DNA of 64,000 nucleotides from Salinicola endophyticus (lineage in GTDB: Bacteria; Pseudomonadota; Gammaproteobacteria; Pseudomonadales; Halomonadaceae). This document shows positions 51,599-61,030 of the stretch, piece after piece. Both the position numbers and the translations under genes were made by a program. The DNA lies in assembly GCF_040536835.1 (NCBI RefSeq), contig NZ_CP159578.1, positions 744,001 through 808,000 on the forward strand, read 5' to 3'. Under the pieces are notes generated by a model. The model saw only the letters and a program-made list of their open reading frames with translations. It was not told the DNA's origin and ran no database searches. The stretch's first letter is position 1. Each line of letters starts with the position of its first letter.

Positions 51599-52426
51599 TT
51601 AGTTGGCGGTGTTCTGCTCGATACCCTGAACGTACCAGGGGGCGCCGTCGCGTAGTGCGCGCTTGAGGTGCCAGGTCTCGTTGAACTCGGTCTCTTCGCC
51701 ATTCTCTTCCAGCACGCCGTGGAACAGCACTGTGGCTTCCGCTTCGCCCTGGAGTTCCTGCACGCTGCCCAGCTCCACGAACAGACGCACGATCTCGGTG
51801 CGGTTGTTGGCCGGCTGTTCCATGCGTTCTGCCTTGAGCAGATTGTAGAGCTCGGGGGTCACATACTCCTGAATACGTTCCAGGTCGTTGTTGTCCCAGG
51901 CTCGCTGCAGGGTCATGAAGTGCTCCTTGGCACCGGCCAGGAAGCGCTCGCGGTCGAACCATTCCGGCTCGCTGGCGATACCCGCACCACCGACCGCACC
52001 GCCAGTCGAGAACGGCATCGGCTGGGCGGCATGTTGCTCGCGCTGAGCAGCGTGACCGTCACCGGCATTGGCGTGAGCGTGTCGCCGCCGCGCTGCCAGG
52101 AAGCGGAAGGCGATGAACAGCACCACGGCGATCAGCAGTAGATCGAGCATGCGAATGCCGTCGAAGGCGCCGCCGAAGAACAGCGAGGCGAGCAGGCCGC
52201 CGGCGAGCAGGCCGGCCAGCGGACCTGCGAAGCGTGACAGACCCGGGCTCGGTTGGCGTGGCGGGGTCGTGGCGCTGCCGCGGGCGGGCGCCGTGGCCGG
52301 CTGTTGAGCCGAGCGCGAATAGGAGCCGAAGCTCTTGGCGCCGCCGAAGCGCTTGGCCTCGGCGTGCTCCACGGCGGCTGTCATGCCGAGCATGCCGACC
52401 AGCAGCATGACGAAGAGGTTGCGCAT
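51599..52426 (-). CDS. Tim44-like domain protein
   Basis: A 275-residue protein. The N-terminal signal or membrane segment (MRNLFVMLLVGMLGMTAAV) is followed by a Ser/Pro/Ala-rich linker, two further hydrophobic segments (about 70-110) and a C-terminal Tim44-like domain from about residue 150 with EWFDRERFLAGAKEHFMTLQRAWDN-type sequence. Bacterial Tim44-domain proteins are membrane-associated and poorly understood. The ATG at 52426 begins the signal; 23 extra in-frame residues upstream lack a ribosome site. Confidence 0.85.
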   Translation of the reverse strand: MRNLFVMLLVGMLGMTAAVEHAEAKRFGGAKSFGSYSRSAQQPATAPARGSATTPPRQPSPGLSRFAGPLAGLLAGGLLASLFFGGAFDGIRMLDLLLIAVVLFIAFRFLAARRRHAHANAGDGHAAQREQHAAQPMPFSTGGAVGGAGIASEPEWFDRERFLAGAKEHFMTLQRAWDNNDLERIQEYVTPELYNLLKAERMEQPANNRTEIVRLFVELGSVQELQGEAEATVLFHGVLEENGEETEFNETWHLKRALRDGAPWYVQGIEQNTAN

Positions 52427-52555
52427 GGCATATCTCCTGAGGGGAAATCGGGTGTCGTCGAAACCGAAGGCGAGAGGCCCGGTCACTGCTCCCATTGTCT
52501 CAGCATTGCATGAATGGGAGCTGAACGGGGCCTGCGCCCGACGTGAATCCTCGAC

Positions 52556-53338
52556 TCAATCGCGATCGCGCTCATGGCGCAGGAAGACCGGCTGGCCCGG
52601 CTTGGATTCCCCGGCCGCGTAGCGATAGCCGGCGACGTCGAAATCGGTCAGTGCCGCGGGTGACTCGACGCGTTCGCGGATCAGCCAGGCGGCCATCAGG
52701 CCACGTGCCTTCTTGGCGTAGAAGCTGATGATCTTGAACTGACCGTTCTTCTCGTCCTTGAACACCGGCGAGACGACATCGGCGGCCAGGCGCTTGAGGT
52801 CGACCGCCTTGCTGTACTCGTTGGAGGCGAGATTGACCAGGGTATTGCTGCCACTCTCGGCGATCGCCGCGTCGAGGTCGCGGGTCAGCCGCTCACGCCA
52901 GTAGGCGTAGAGATCCCTGCCGGCGGGGTTCTCGAGTCGGATGCCCATTTCCAGACGATAGGGCTGGATCAGGTCGAGGGGTCGCAGCAGCCCGTAGAGC
53001 CCGGAGAGGATGCGCAGGTGCGACTGGGCGAAGGCGTTGTCGGCGGCGCTGAAGCTGGCCGCGTCCAGACCCACGTAGACATCGCCCTGGAACGCCTGGG
53101 CGGCGGGCTTGGCGTTGTCCGGGGTGAACGGCGTCTGCCACTCGGCGTAGCGTGCCGCGTTGAGCCCGGCCAGCTTGTCGCTGATGCCCATCAGCTCGGA
53201 GAGCTGCTGGGGAGAGTAGCCGCGCAGGATCTCGATGAGCTCGCGGCTCTGTTCGAGATAGTCGGGGCGTGTGACCTCGCTGGTGGTTGCCGGGGTCTCG
53301 AAGTCCAGCGTCTTGGCTGGAGAGATGATGCTGAGCAT
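52556..53338 (-). CDS. yaaA: peroxide stress protein YaaA (DUF328)
   Basis: A 260-residue cytoplasmic protein that limits intracellular iron damage under peroxide stress. The start [16 protein letters not shown] is highly characteristic, followed by [21 protein letters not shown] and [22 protein letters not shown] residues are near the C-terminus. It lies downstream of the tas gene; a hairpin separates them. Confidence 0.95.
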   Translation of the reverse strand: MLSIISPAKTLDFETPATTSEVTRPDYLEQSRELIEILRGYSPQQLSELMGISDKLAGLNAARYAEWQTPFTPDNAKPAAQAFQGDVYVGLDAASFSAADNAFAQSHLRILSGLYGLLRPLDLIQPYRLEMGIRLENPAGRDLYAYWRERLTRDLDAAIAESGSNTLVNLASNEYSKAVDLKRLAADVVSPVFKDEKNGQFKIISFYAKKARGLMAAWLIRERVESPAALTDFDVAGYRYAAGESKPGQPVFLRHERDRD

Positions 53339-53387
53339 GGCGTAGGTTCCTTATCGAGCGGCAGGGCTGCGCGGCGATGACGGGGGC

Positions 53388-53435
53388 GACGCGGGCCGCC
53401 ATGAACGGTATCTCCGCCTGAGAGCGGCCCGCGTC
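53388..53435. terminator. 12-bp perfect inverted repeat between tas and yaaA
   Basis: GACGCGGGCCGC (53388-53399) and its complement (53424-53435), with a 24-nt loop. It probably ends tas transcription, although no T-run is present in either direction. Confidence 0.45.
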
Positions 53436-53450
53436 AGTGCCCCGGGGCGT

Positions 53451-54488
53451 TCAGGGGCAGGGATTGGAGATGCGACGGTGCACCGCTTCGATCTCCTCCA
53501 TGACCTCGTCGGAGAGCGTCAACTGATCACTGGCGAGGTTGGATTCCAGCTGGGTCAGCGTAGTGGCGCCGATGATATTGCTGGTGACGAAAGGTTGCGC
53601 GGTGACGAAGGCCAGCGCCATCTGCGCCGGATCGAGGGCGTGGCGGCGGGCGATCTCGACATAGGCGCGGGTCGCCTCCTGGGCGATGTCGGATGTATAG
53701 CGCGAGAAGCGTTCGAACAGCGTCAGGCGGCCATCGGCCGGACGCTGGCCATCCAGGTACTTGCCCGAGAGCACGCCGAAGGCCAGCGGTGAATAGGCCA
53801 GCAGGCCGACCGCTTCGCGATGCGCGATTTCGGACAGACCGACCTCGAAGCTGCGGTTGAGCAGGTTGTAGGGGTTCTGCACGCTGGCCACGCGTGGCAG
53901 CCCCAGGGTGTCGGCGAGGTGGAGGCAATGCATCACGCCCCACGGTGTATCGTTTGAGAGCCCCACGGCGCGAATCTTGCCGGCGTCCAGGGCCTCCTTG
54001 AGCGCCCCCAGGGTCTCCTCGAGCGGGGTGGCCTCGCTGTCGTCACCCGGCAAGTAGCCGAGCTCTCCGAAGCAGTTGACGTGGCGATCGGGCCAGTGCA
54101 GCTGATAGAGGTCGAGATAGTCGGTCTGCAGACGTTGCAGACTGGCATCGAGTGCCTGATGGATCTGCTCGCGGGTGTGGCGCGGCCCGCCGCGCAGATG
54201 GGTCATGCCGCGGCCGGCACCGGCGGCCTTGCTGGCGATGATCAGATCGTCGCGACGACCGCGCTGCTGGAGCCAGCTGCCGATATAGGCTTCGGTGCGC
54301 CCCTGGGTCTCGGCCTTGGGCGGCACCGGGTACATCTCTGCGGTATCGATGAAGTTGATCCCGGCGTCGACGGCACGGTCGAGCTGCTGGTGGGCCTCCT
54401 GCTCGCTGTTCTGCTCACCGAAGGTCATGGTGCCGAGGCACAGGCGCGAGACCTGCATGTCGGTCTTGCCGAGTGGGCGTCGTTGCAT
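53451..54488 (-). CDS. tas: aldo/keto reductase, Tas family
   Basis: An NADPH-dependent oxidoreductase of 345 residues. The start MQRRPLGKTDMQVSRLCLGT, the Asp-Tyr type active site in FIDTAEMYPVPP, the lysine in IIASKAAG, and YLDLYQLHWPDRH are family features; ENLASDQLTLSDEVMEEIEAV-like sequence ends it. E. coli Tas suppresses tyrosine auxotrophy; the natural substrate is unknown. It diverges from the Sel1-repeat gene across 288 bp with no visible gene. Confidence 0.92.
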   Translation of the reverse strand: MQRRPLGKTDMQVSRLCLGTMTFGEQNSEQEAHQQLDRAVDAGINFIDTAEMYPVPPKAETQGRTEAYIGSWLQQRGRRDDLIIASKAAGAGRGMTHLRGGPRHTREQIHQALDASLQRLQTDYLDLYQLHWPDRHVNCFGELGYLPGDDSEATPLEETLGALKEALDAGKIRAVGLSNDTPWGVMHCLHLADTLGLPRVASVQNPYNLLNRSFEVGLSEIAHREAVGLLAYSPLAFGVLSGKYLDGQRPADGRLTLFERFSRYTSDIAQEATRAYVEIARRHALDPAQMALAFVTAQPFVTSNIIGATTLTQLESNLASDQLTLSDEVMEEIEAVHRRISNPCP

Positions 54489-54776
54489 GTTGCGCTCCCA
54501 TCAGGGCCCTCGTCCGAGGGCCGAAAAGACGACTGAAAATCGTATGTTACTGGGGCCTTTCGGGGGCGGCAAATAGCGCCCCTGCGGCGGGGGTTGAGTC
54601 GGCCATCGGGGAGGCGTATGCTTGCGGCCTTTCGCCGCCCGGCAGCCCCGGGCGAGCCTGCAGCAAGTCGATTCCGACGTCGTTAACAACCGTGTTGTCG
54701 TAGAACAAAGATGCGTCCAGATCGACAGGGTTTCTCGGACCGCTACCGGTCTTCGTCCTCAAGGTCACTGTCAGTT

Positions 54777-55292
54777 ATGCCACAGACGTTCTCTTTCCTG
54801 ACACGCTTCGAGTTTCGTCTCGCCTCCGGACTGTGTCACACGCGCTGGATGACCCGCTCGCCCGGCAAGCAGCGGCTGATGCTCAAGTGGTTCAAGCGCT
54901 GTGCCGACGCCGGCCATCTGCCGGCGCGGTCGCTCTATGGCCGCGTACTGCTGGCACGCGGTGTCTCGCCCCAGGACAAGTCCACCGGCGCACGCTACGT
55001 GCTGCAGGCCGCACAGGAGGGCGACAGTCACGCCCAGTTCCAGGCCGGGTGTCTCTATGAGCACGGCTGCAATCAGTACCAGCCCAACGAGCATCACGCG
55101 GTAACCTGGTATGCCCGGGCCGGCGAGAACGGCCATCGCCAGGCTGCCGAGCGGTTGGCGCAGGCCTATCTCGGTGGTGAGCTGGGGCTTGCGCAGGATC
55201 CGGCGCGGGCCGAGGCCTGGGCGCAGTATGCCGACCATCTCGCTGGCCAGACCCTGCTCGAAGCGCCTCAGGCCGCGCCGCTGACGCACTGA
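54777..55292 (+). CDS. Sel1-like repeat protein
   Basis: A 171-residue helical repeat protein. Three or four Sel1/TPR-like units run from about residue 45 to 150, for example AQFQAGCLYEHGCNQY and WYARAGENGHRQAAERLAQAYLGG. The N-terminus is basic and aromatic with no signal peptide. Such repeats usually mediate protein contacts. The ATG at 54777 is used because upstream in-frame residues look random. Function unknown. Confidence 0.8.
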   Translation: MPQTFSFLTRFEFRLASGLCHTRWMTRSPGKQRLMLKWFKRCADAGHLPARSLYGRVLLARGVSPQDKSTGARYVLQAAQEGDSHAQFQAGCLYEHGCNQYQPNEHHAVTWYARAGENGHRQAAERLAQAYLGGELGLAQDPARAEAWAQYADHLAGQTLLEAPQAAPLTH

Positions 55293-55413
55293 ACCCCGGC
55301 GGTGCCTGCCGGTGCCGCGTGCGGTCGGGGTGAACTCCCGCGCCAACACTGTCATGATGACGCCACACCGGCGTCGCCAGATGCGACGGCATCATGAAGA
55401 GGGAGTCCACTCC

Positions 55414-55911
55414 GTGTCGCTGCCTGTCCTTTTAGACATCGAAGCTTCGGGCTTTGGCCGTGGCAGCTATCCCATCGAGGTTGGCCTGGCCCGGGCCGAC
55501 GGCACGCGCTGTGCTTTCTTGATCCAACCCGCCGACACCTGGACCCACTGGGACGCCAAGGCCGAGCTCCTGCACGGCATCTCGCGGGCGCGGCTGGTCC
55601 GCGAGGGCTACCCGGCGGTCGAGGTGGCGCGCTGGCTCAATGATGAGCTGGCCGAGATCGGTGTCGCCTACAGCGACAGCTGGGGCTACGACAACACCTG
55701 GCTCGCGCTGCTCTTCGATCAGGCCGGCATGCTGCCGCGATTTCGTCTGGAAGCGCTGCGTCGGCTGCTCTCCGAGGCGCAGGTGACGCTGTGGCGCGAG
55801 ACCAAGGAGCGGGTGGTGCAGGATCATGACATCCGCCGCCATCGCGCCGGAGACGATGCCAGGCTGCTGCAATTGACCTACAGCGAGACCCGCCGGCTCG
55901 CCGCCGAGTGA
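55414..55911 (+). CDS. DnaQ-like 3'-5' exonuclease family protein
   Basis: A 165-residue protein starting from GTG (MSLPVLLDIEASGFGRGSYP). DIEASG is the DEDD-family ExoI motif, WDAKAELLHGISRARL follows, and SWGYDNTWLALLFD carries the next acidic site. A histidine-acid pair near HRAGDDARLL would complete a DEDDh set. It is short, with no polymerase domain. GAAGAGGGA lies upstream of the GTG. Substrate (DNA or RNA) unknown. Confidence 0.82.
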   Translation: MSLPVLLDIEASGFGRGSYPIEVGLARADGTRCAFLIQPADTWTHWDAKAELLHGISRARLVREGYPAVEVARWLNDELAEIGVAYSDSWGYDNTWLALLFDQAGMLPRFRLEALRRLLSEAQVTLWRETKERVVQDHDIRRHRAGDDARLLQLTYSETRRLAAE

Positions 55912-55930
55912 GCCCCGGCGGCGCGGTGAC

Positions 55931-56896
55931 TCAAGCGCTGACCCGCAGCAGCACCTTGCCGATATTGGCATTGTCATCGAGGTGTTGAAGGGCGCTCTCC
56001 GCTTCCTGGATCGGCCAGCTCTCGGCGATCAGCGGCTTGATCTCTCCGCTTGCGAGTCTGGGCCACACCTGGGCGTGCAGGGCATCCAGGATCGCCCCCT
56101 TGGCCTTGGCTGAACGCGAGCGCAGGGTCGAGCCGATCACGCGCTGGCGCTTCATCAGCATGCGCCCGAGATCGAGCTTCGCCTCCATGCCGCCCATCAG
56201 CCCGATCAGCACCAGCCGGCCATCGGCGTTCAGTACCGCCAGATCCTGCTCCACGTAGTCACCGCCGACCGGGTCGAGGATCATGTCCGCGCCGCCCCAC
56301 GCCTTGACAGCGTCGACGAAGCTGCCGTCGTGGCGATTCCAGCCGGCGTCGGCACCCAGGCGCGTGCAGGCGTCGAGCTTCTCCTGACTCCCCGCGGTGA
56401 CGAAACAGGGGTTGCCGAAGGCACGACAGAGCTGGATCGCGGCGGTACCGACGCCGCTCGCCGCGGCGTGCAGCAGGATGCGCTGGCCGCTCTGAGCGGC
56501 GCCCTCCATGTAGAGGTTGAGCCAGGCGGTGGCGAACACCTCGGGCAGTGCCGCTGCCTCGCGCAGACCGAGATTGGCAGGGATCGGCAGCACCTGGGCT
56601 TCATCCACCACCACCTGTTCGGCGTAGCCGCCGCCGGCCAGCAGCGCGCAGACCGCGTCGCCGCGGCGGAAGCGCTCGACCCGCGGCCCCACCTCGGCGA
56701 TGGTACCGCTGACCTCCAGCCCGGGAATGTCCGGGGCGCCCGGCGGGGGCGGATACTTGCCGGCGCGCTGCATCAGATCGGCGCGGTTGACCCCGGCCCA
56801 GGCCACCTCGATACGCACCTCCGTGGCCCCTACCGGGCCGGGTGCTTCATGTTCGCGCCACACCAGGCGCTGCGACTCGATGGCGATCGCGTGCAT
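55931..56896 (-). CDS. NAD(P)H:quinone oxidoreductase (zeta-crystallin-like MDR)
   Basis: A 321-residue medium-chain reductase without the zinc cysteines. GATEVRIEVAWAGVNRADL begins the catalytic domain, and LLHAAASGVGTAAIQL begins the NADPH-binding fold. The PIG3/Qor-like sequence suggests one- or two-electron quinone reduction. It converges with the exonuclease gene (19-bp gap). Confidence 0.9.
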   Translation of the reverse strand: MHAIAIESQRLVWREHEAPGPVGATEVRIEVAWAGVNRADLMQRAGKYPPPPGAPDIPGLEVSGTIAEVGPRVERFRRGDAVCALLAGGGYAEQVVVDEAQVLPIPANLGLREAAALPEVFATAWLNLYMEGAAQSGQRILLHAAASGVGTAAIQLCRAFGNPCFVTAGSQEKLDACTRLGADAGWNRHDGSFVDAVKAWGGADMILDPVGGDYVEQDLAVLNADGRLVLIGLMGGMEAKLDLGRMLMKRQRVIGSTLRSRSAKAKGAILDALHAQVWPRLASGEIKPLIAESWPIQEAESALQHLDDNANIGKVLLRVSA

Positions 56897-57038
56897 CGAT
56901 GTACTCTCCTCGCTAAGGACATCCCCTCACTCTAGCAGCCCGGCGATGGCCACGCCGTTGTCATATGTCAGCGCCATGCTGGCAGCCATCCATGTCACCC
57001 GCCCACGTCACTCGTATACGTAGTAGAGGGGATGGCCC

Positions 57039-58780
57039 ATGATCGATACCGGCGCGCTGCTCGAACGACACCTCGGCGGCTTTCGTCGCCTGCCTCGCTG
57101 GCTGCGGCACTGCACCACGGCGCTGATGCGTCGTCTGATCCATGAGCGCGAGATCAATGATTTCCTGGCGCGCCACCGCGAGACGCGTGGCCTGGCCTTC
57201 GTCGAGCAGGTGCTCGACTACTTCCGCTTCGGCTATGCGGTCTCCTCGCGGGAGCGGGAGAACATCCCGGTGTTCGGACGCGTGCTGATCGTCGCCAACC
57301 ACCCGCTGGGCGCCCTCGACGGCCTGGCACTGCTACGCCTGGTGGCCGATGTGCGCAGCGACGTGCGCATCGTGGCGAGCTCGATCCTGGCCCAGATCGA
57401 GCCACTGCAACCCTGCCTGCTCCCCTTGGACAACCTGAACCGGCGCGGCTATCGGCGCAGCCTGGCCGCGATCGAGGCGGCGCTGGACCGCGAGGAGGCG
57501 GTGATCGTGTTTCCCGCCGGTGAGGTCTCCCGGGCCTGCCCGCGCGGCATTCGCGATCGTCGTTGGCAGGCCGGGGTCCTGCATCTGGCGCGGCGCACCA
57601 ATGCGCCACTGCTGCCGCTGCACGTGGGCGGGCGCAACTCCTGGCTGTTCTACGCCTTGGCCGCCCTGCGCGACGGGATCGGTACGCTGCTGCTGCCGCA
57701 CGAGATGTTCCGCCAGCGCGATCGCCAGCTACGCGTGCGCATCGGCGACCTGCTGCCGCTGGAGCGGCTGGCGCGCGGCGGCCTGCGCTCGGAGGCGACG
57801 CTCAAGCTGCTGCGCAAGCACGTCTACCGGCTGGGGCAGGGGCGCAAGGGGCTGTTCCGCGGTGAAGCGGCGATCGCCCACACGGAGAGCCGGCAGGCGC
57901 TGCGCGAAGCGCTGCGCGAGGCGCGTCGGCTGGGCGAGACCAAGGACGGCAAGCAGATTCTGCTGGTCGAGGGGCCGCCCCACGGCGTGGTGCTGCGCGA
58001 GATCGGCCGGCTGCGCGAGATCGCCTTCCGCCGGGTCGGCGAAGGCACCGGTCGGCGACGCGATCTCGATGCCTTCGACGACTACTACCGCCACCTGCTG
58101 GTGTGGGACGACCGTGACCTGGAGATCGCCGGGGCCTATCGCCTGGGTGAAGCGGGAGCGATCCTCGACGCTCATGGCCCTGACGGCTTCTATGCCGCGA
58201 CCCTGTTCCACCTCGAGACGGCGCCCTGGGATGAACTTCGCCACGGGCTCGAGCTGGGGCGCAGCTTCGTCCAGCCGCGCTACTGGGGGCGGCGCAGCCT
58301 GGATTATCTGTGGCAGGGGCTGGGCGCCTATCTGCGCCATCACCCGCAGGTGCGCTGGCTGTTCGGCCCGGTGTCGCTGTCGGCGGCGCTGCCGCTGCGC
58401 GCCCGCGAGCTGGTGGTCAGCTACTACCGCCACTATTACGGTGACCCCGAGGAGGGCGTGCGGCCGCGGGCCCCTTCGTGCTCTCCGATGCCGGACGGCT
58501 GGAGGCGGAGCGGCTGTTCGACGGTGGCGATCGCGACGAGGACTTTCGCCGCCTGCGTGAACAGCTGGAGGCGATGGGGGTGAGCGTACCGGTGCTCTAC
58601 AAGCAGTACTGCGAGGTCGCCGAACCCGGGGCGGTGCGCTTTCTGGGGTTCGGCGTGGATACCGATTTCGGCTTCTGCGTGGATGGTCTGGTGGTGGTCG
58701 ACGTCACTCGGCTCAAGCCCGACAAGCGCCGCCGCTATGTCGGCGCCGACGCGGTGACGCCGGCGCTGAGTACGGAGTGA
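57039..58780 (+). pseudogene. olsF: OlsF-type bifunctional acyltransferase gene, frameshifted near 58471
   Basis: The N-terminal part is a phosphate-type acyltransferase domain (ANHPLGALDG near residue 88, with FPAGEVSR later), and the C-terminal part is a GNAT/OlsB-like (hemolysin-like) N-acyltransferase. Such fusions make ornithine lipids. After residue 478 the frame changes: sequence reading GDPEEGVRPRAP in one frame continues as FVLSDAGRLEAERLF in another. Adding one C to the run CCCC (58471-58474) restores a 580-residue open protein ending at 58780 with PVLYKQYCEV and VDVTRLKPDKRRRY. As given, translation stops at 58583 with an unrelated tail. It could be a sequencing error, a true mutation, or a phase-variable tract. 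Confidence 0.75.
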
Positions 58781-58788
58781 GCCGGGCG

Positions 58789-59340
58789 TCAGGCGGCCGG
58801 ATCGCGATCCGCCGCCAGCCGATCCAGCAGGGGCTCGATATCGGTGTCGGCGATCAGTTCGCGGCGGGTGCTGGCGTCCAGGAAACCGTGCTCCACGGTG
58901 GTGTCGAGGAAATTCAGCAGCCCGGTGTAGAAACCGCCCACATCGAGCACGCCCACCGGTTTGTGGTGCAGTTGCAGATAGCGCCAGGTCCAGATCTCGA
59001 ACAGCTCCTCCAGCGTACCGATGCCGCCGGGCAGGGCGATGAAGGCATCGGCGTGGGCGGCCATGGTCGCCTTGCGTTCGTGCATGTTGGCGACGCGAAT
59101 CAGCCGGGTCAGGCCCTGGTGCGACACCTCGCGCTGGACCAGATGCTCGGGCATCACGCCGATCACCTCACCGCCGGCGGCGAGGCAGGCGTTTGCCAGA
59201 CGCCCCATCAGACCATTGCGCGCGCCGCCGTAGACCAGCCCCCAGCCACGCGCGGCGATGGCCTGGCCGAGCGCCTCGGTGGCGGCGGCGAACTGCGGGT
59301 GATTGCCCTCGCGGGAACCCAGATAGACACAGATATGCAC
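58789..59340 (-). CDS. LOG-family protein (cytokinin riboside 5'-monophosphate phosphoribohydrolase-like)
   Basis: A 183-residue Rossmann-fold protein. The catalytic motif PGGIGTLEE is near residue 105, preceded by VYGGARNGLMG and MHERKATM. Bacterial LOG proteins cleave nucleotide monophosphates (AMP or isopentenyl-AMP) to base plus ribose-5-phosphate. It converges with the OlsF-type gene, 8 bp apart. Confidence 0.9.
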   Translation of the reverse strand: MHICVYLGSREGNHPQFAAATEALGQAIAARGWGLVYGGARNGLMGRLANACLAAGGEVIGVMPEHLVQREVSHQGLTRLIRVANMHERKATMAAHADAFIALPGGIGTLEELFEIWTWRYLQLHHKPVGVLDVGGFYTGLLNFLDTTVEHGFLDASTRRELIADTDIEPLLDRLAADRDPAA

Positions 59341-59375
59341 GTTGTCGCTCCTTCAGCGATCGGATGAGACGGCTG

Positions 59376-59897
59376 TCAGGGGATGCTGGCGGCGACGTCG
59401 TAGGTCTCGTCGAGCCAGCGTCCGATGGCATTGTCGCCGCACAGGTGATGGGCGTACTGGGTGTGCAGGCAGCGCACCTGGTCCCAGTTGGTGATCCCGC
59501 CGACGCCACGTTCGCGCATCAGCGGCGCGAAGCCGCGGCGTTCGATTTCCGCGCGCTGAGCATCGCTCATGTACGACCAGCGCTGGGCGACATAGTCGGC
59601 ATGGCTGGCGTGGTAGCTGGCAAGCCACGCCGGCTCCTGCTGCAGGCGTGCCTCCAGCTCCTTGATCACGCCGCTCGCCTCGAGCCGCGAGAGCACGACC
59701 TTGAGGCGCTCGCAGGAGAGCCAGTAGAGCGTGGGAAAGGGCGCATCGTCGACGATCGGCGCCATGCGCAGGACCAGCGGACGACCCTGACTATCGGTGG
59801 CGGCAACCGCTTCGAGTCCGCGCGGCGGACGGCCGAGCTGCTCGGCGATGATCGCCAACTGGGCCTCGGTCGGTGTCTGATCGGTGCGAATCACCAT
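59376..59897 (-). CDS. DUF501 family protein
   Basis: A 173-residue protein with PFPTLYWLSCERLKVVLSRLE and GGITNWDQVRCLHTQYAHHL, the conserved blocks of DUF501. No signal or membrane segment. The function is not known to me. The LOG gene follows 35 bp downstream on the same strand. Confidence 0.85.
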   Translation of the reverse strand: MVIRTDQTPTEAQLAIIAEQLGRPPRGLEAVAATDSQGRPLVLRMAPIVDDAPFPTLYWLSCERLKVVLSRLEASGVIKELEARLQQEPAWLASYHASHADYVAQRWSYMSDAQRAEIERRGFAPLMRERGVGGITNWDQVRCLHTQYAHHLCGDNAIGRWLDETYDVAASIP

Positions 59898-60063
59898 GCT
59901 GGATATTCCGTATGAGCGTGTGGCAACGGTGGCGGCGCGTCATCGCCGGGGCGTGCACTGGGGGCGCGCATCGCCGCCGGGAGCGCGCATGACCGCCGGG
60001 AGGGCGCATGATAGTCGTCCCGGATAGGGCCGGGCAATCGACTCCCCCGCACTGCTGTCTCTC

Positions 60064-60534
60064 TCAGCGCCGTGCCAGCGCCACCGGCGTCGCCGCCAGC
60101 AGCGTGATCAGGTCGCGCGGGGCCAGCGACAGCTCCAGCCCGCGCTTGCCGGCGCTGACATGGATCTCGTCGAGGTCGAGCGCGCTGTCGTCGATGAAGC
60201 TCGCCAGGCGGCGCTTCTGTCCCAGCGGGCTGATGCCGCCGACCAGATAACCGGTGGCGCGCTCGGCCTCGGCCGGGGTGGCCATCTGCGCCTTGCGCGC
60301 GCCGGCGGCCTTGGCCAGCGCCTTGAGGTCGAGCGTGGCGTCGACGGGCACCATGGCGACCACCAGGCTCCCCGTGTCGGTGCGTGCCAGCAGCGTCTTG
60401 AAGATCGTCGCCGGGGGCAGCGCCAGGGCGCGGGCGGCGTCCAGGCCGTAGCTCTCTGACGCGGCATCGAGCGAGTAGGCGGTGACGCGGTGGTCGACGC
60501 CACGGGATTCGAGCAGACGCACGGCCGGTGTCAT
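60064..60534 (-). CDS. ybaK: Cys-tRNA(Pro)/Cys-tRNA(Cys) deacylase YbaK
   Basis: Removes cysteine mis-attached to tRNA(Pro). The 156-residue protein has the trans-editing core with KTLLARTDTGSLVVAMVPVDATLDL, AKAAGARKAQMA and GYLVGGISPLGQKR, where the lysine in IFKTL is the key residue. The ATG at 60534 gives the usual length; longer in-frame starts are unlikely because they have no family sequence. Confidence 0.94.
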   Translation of the reverse strand: MTPAVRLLESRGVDHRVTAYSLDAASESYGLDAARALALPPATIFKTLLARTDTGSLVVAMVPVDATLDLKALAKAAGARKAQMATPAEAERATGYLVGGISPLGQKRRLASFIDDSALDLDEIHVSAGKRGLELSLAPRDLITLLAATPVALARR

Positions 60535-60706
60535 GGCAGCACTCCTTGTAAGAATGGGTACAGCGCGGCGCGCCAGTCTACATGACCGGCTCAGGCCAGC
60601 GCGCTGCTGGCGCGCCCTGATTGGCGCCGCTAGGCTGAAACGACGCCTGCCGGATGCGAGCCGCCAACTTGAAGACCGCTTTGAAGAGCCGCTTGAACGC
60701 CAACCG

Positions 60707-61003
60707 ATGAGCCATGACCGCTGTGGGCTGTGCGGACGCCGAGCGCCGCTGACCCGCCACCATCTGATTCCCCGCGCGCTGCACCGCAAGCCACGCTACC
60801 GCAAGCGCTACGGGCGCGAGCAGATGCACACCCGCGTGCTGTGGATCTGTCGCCCGTGCCATTCGCATCTCCACCGCATGCTCAGCGAGCGCGAGCTGGC
60901 GGACCACTATGCCAGCCGCGAGGCGCTGATGGCGCATCCCGATATCCGCGCCTTCGTCACCTGGCTGGCGGACAAGCCGGATGGCTTCGTGCCCAAGCGC
61001 TGA
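60707..61003 (+). CDS. small HNH-type nuclease domain protein
   Basis: A 98-residue protein. Zinc cysteine pairs CGLC (near residue 6) and CRPCH (near residue 50) flank RHHLIPRALH and end in HSHLHRML, an HNH core. There is no recognition domain, and it is not next to a phage or restriction system, so it is a solitary HNH protein of unknown role. It diverges from ybaK across 172 bp and converges with the next gene. Confidence 0.8.
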   Translation: MSHDRCGLCGRRAPLTRHHLIPRALHRKPRYRKRYGREQMHTRVLWICRPCHSHLHRMLSERELADHYASREALMAHPDIRAFVTWLADKPDGFVPKR

Positions 61004-61030
61004 GTAACGCGATGGCGGCCGCCACCGCGC

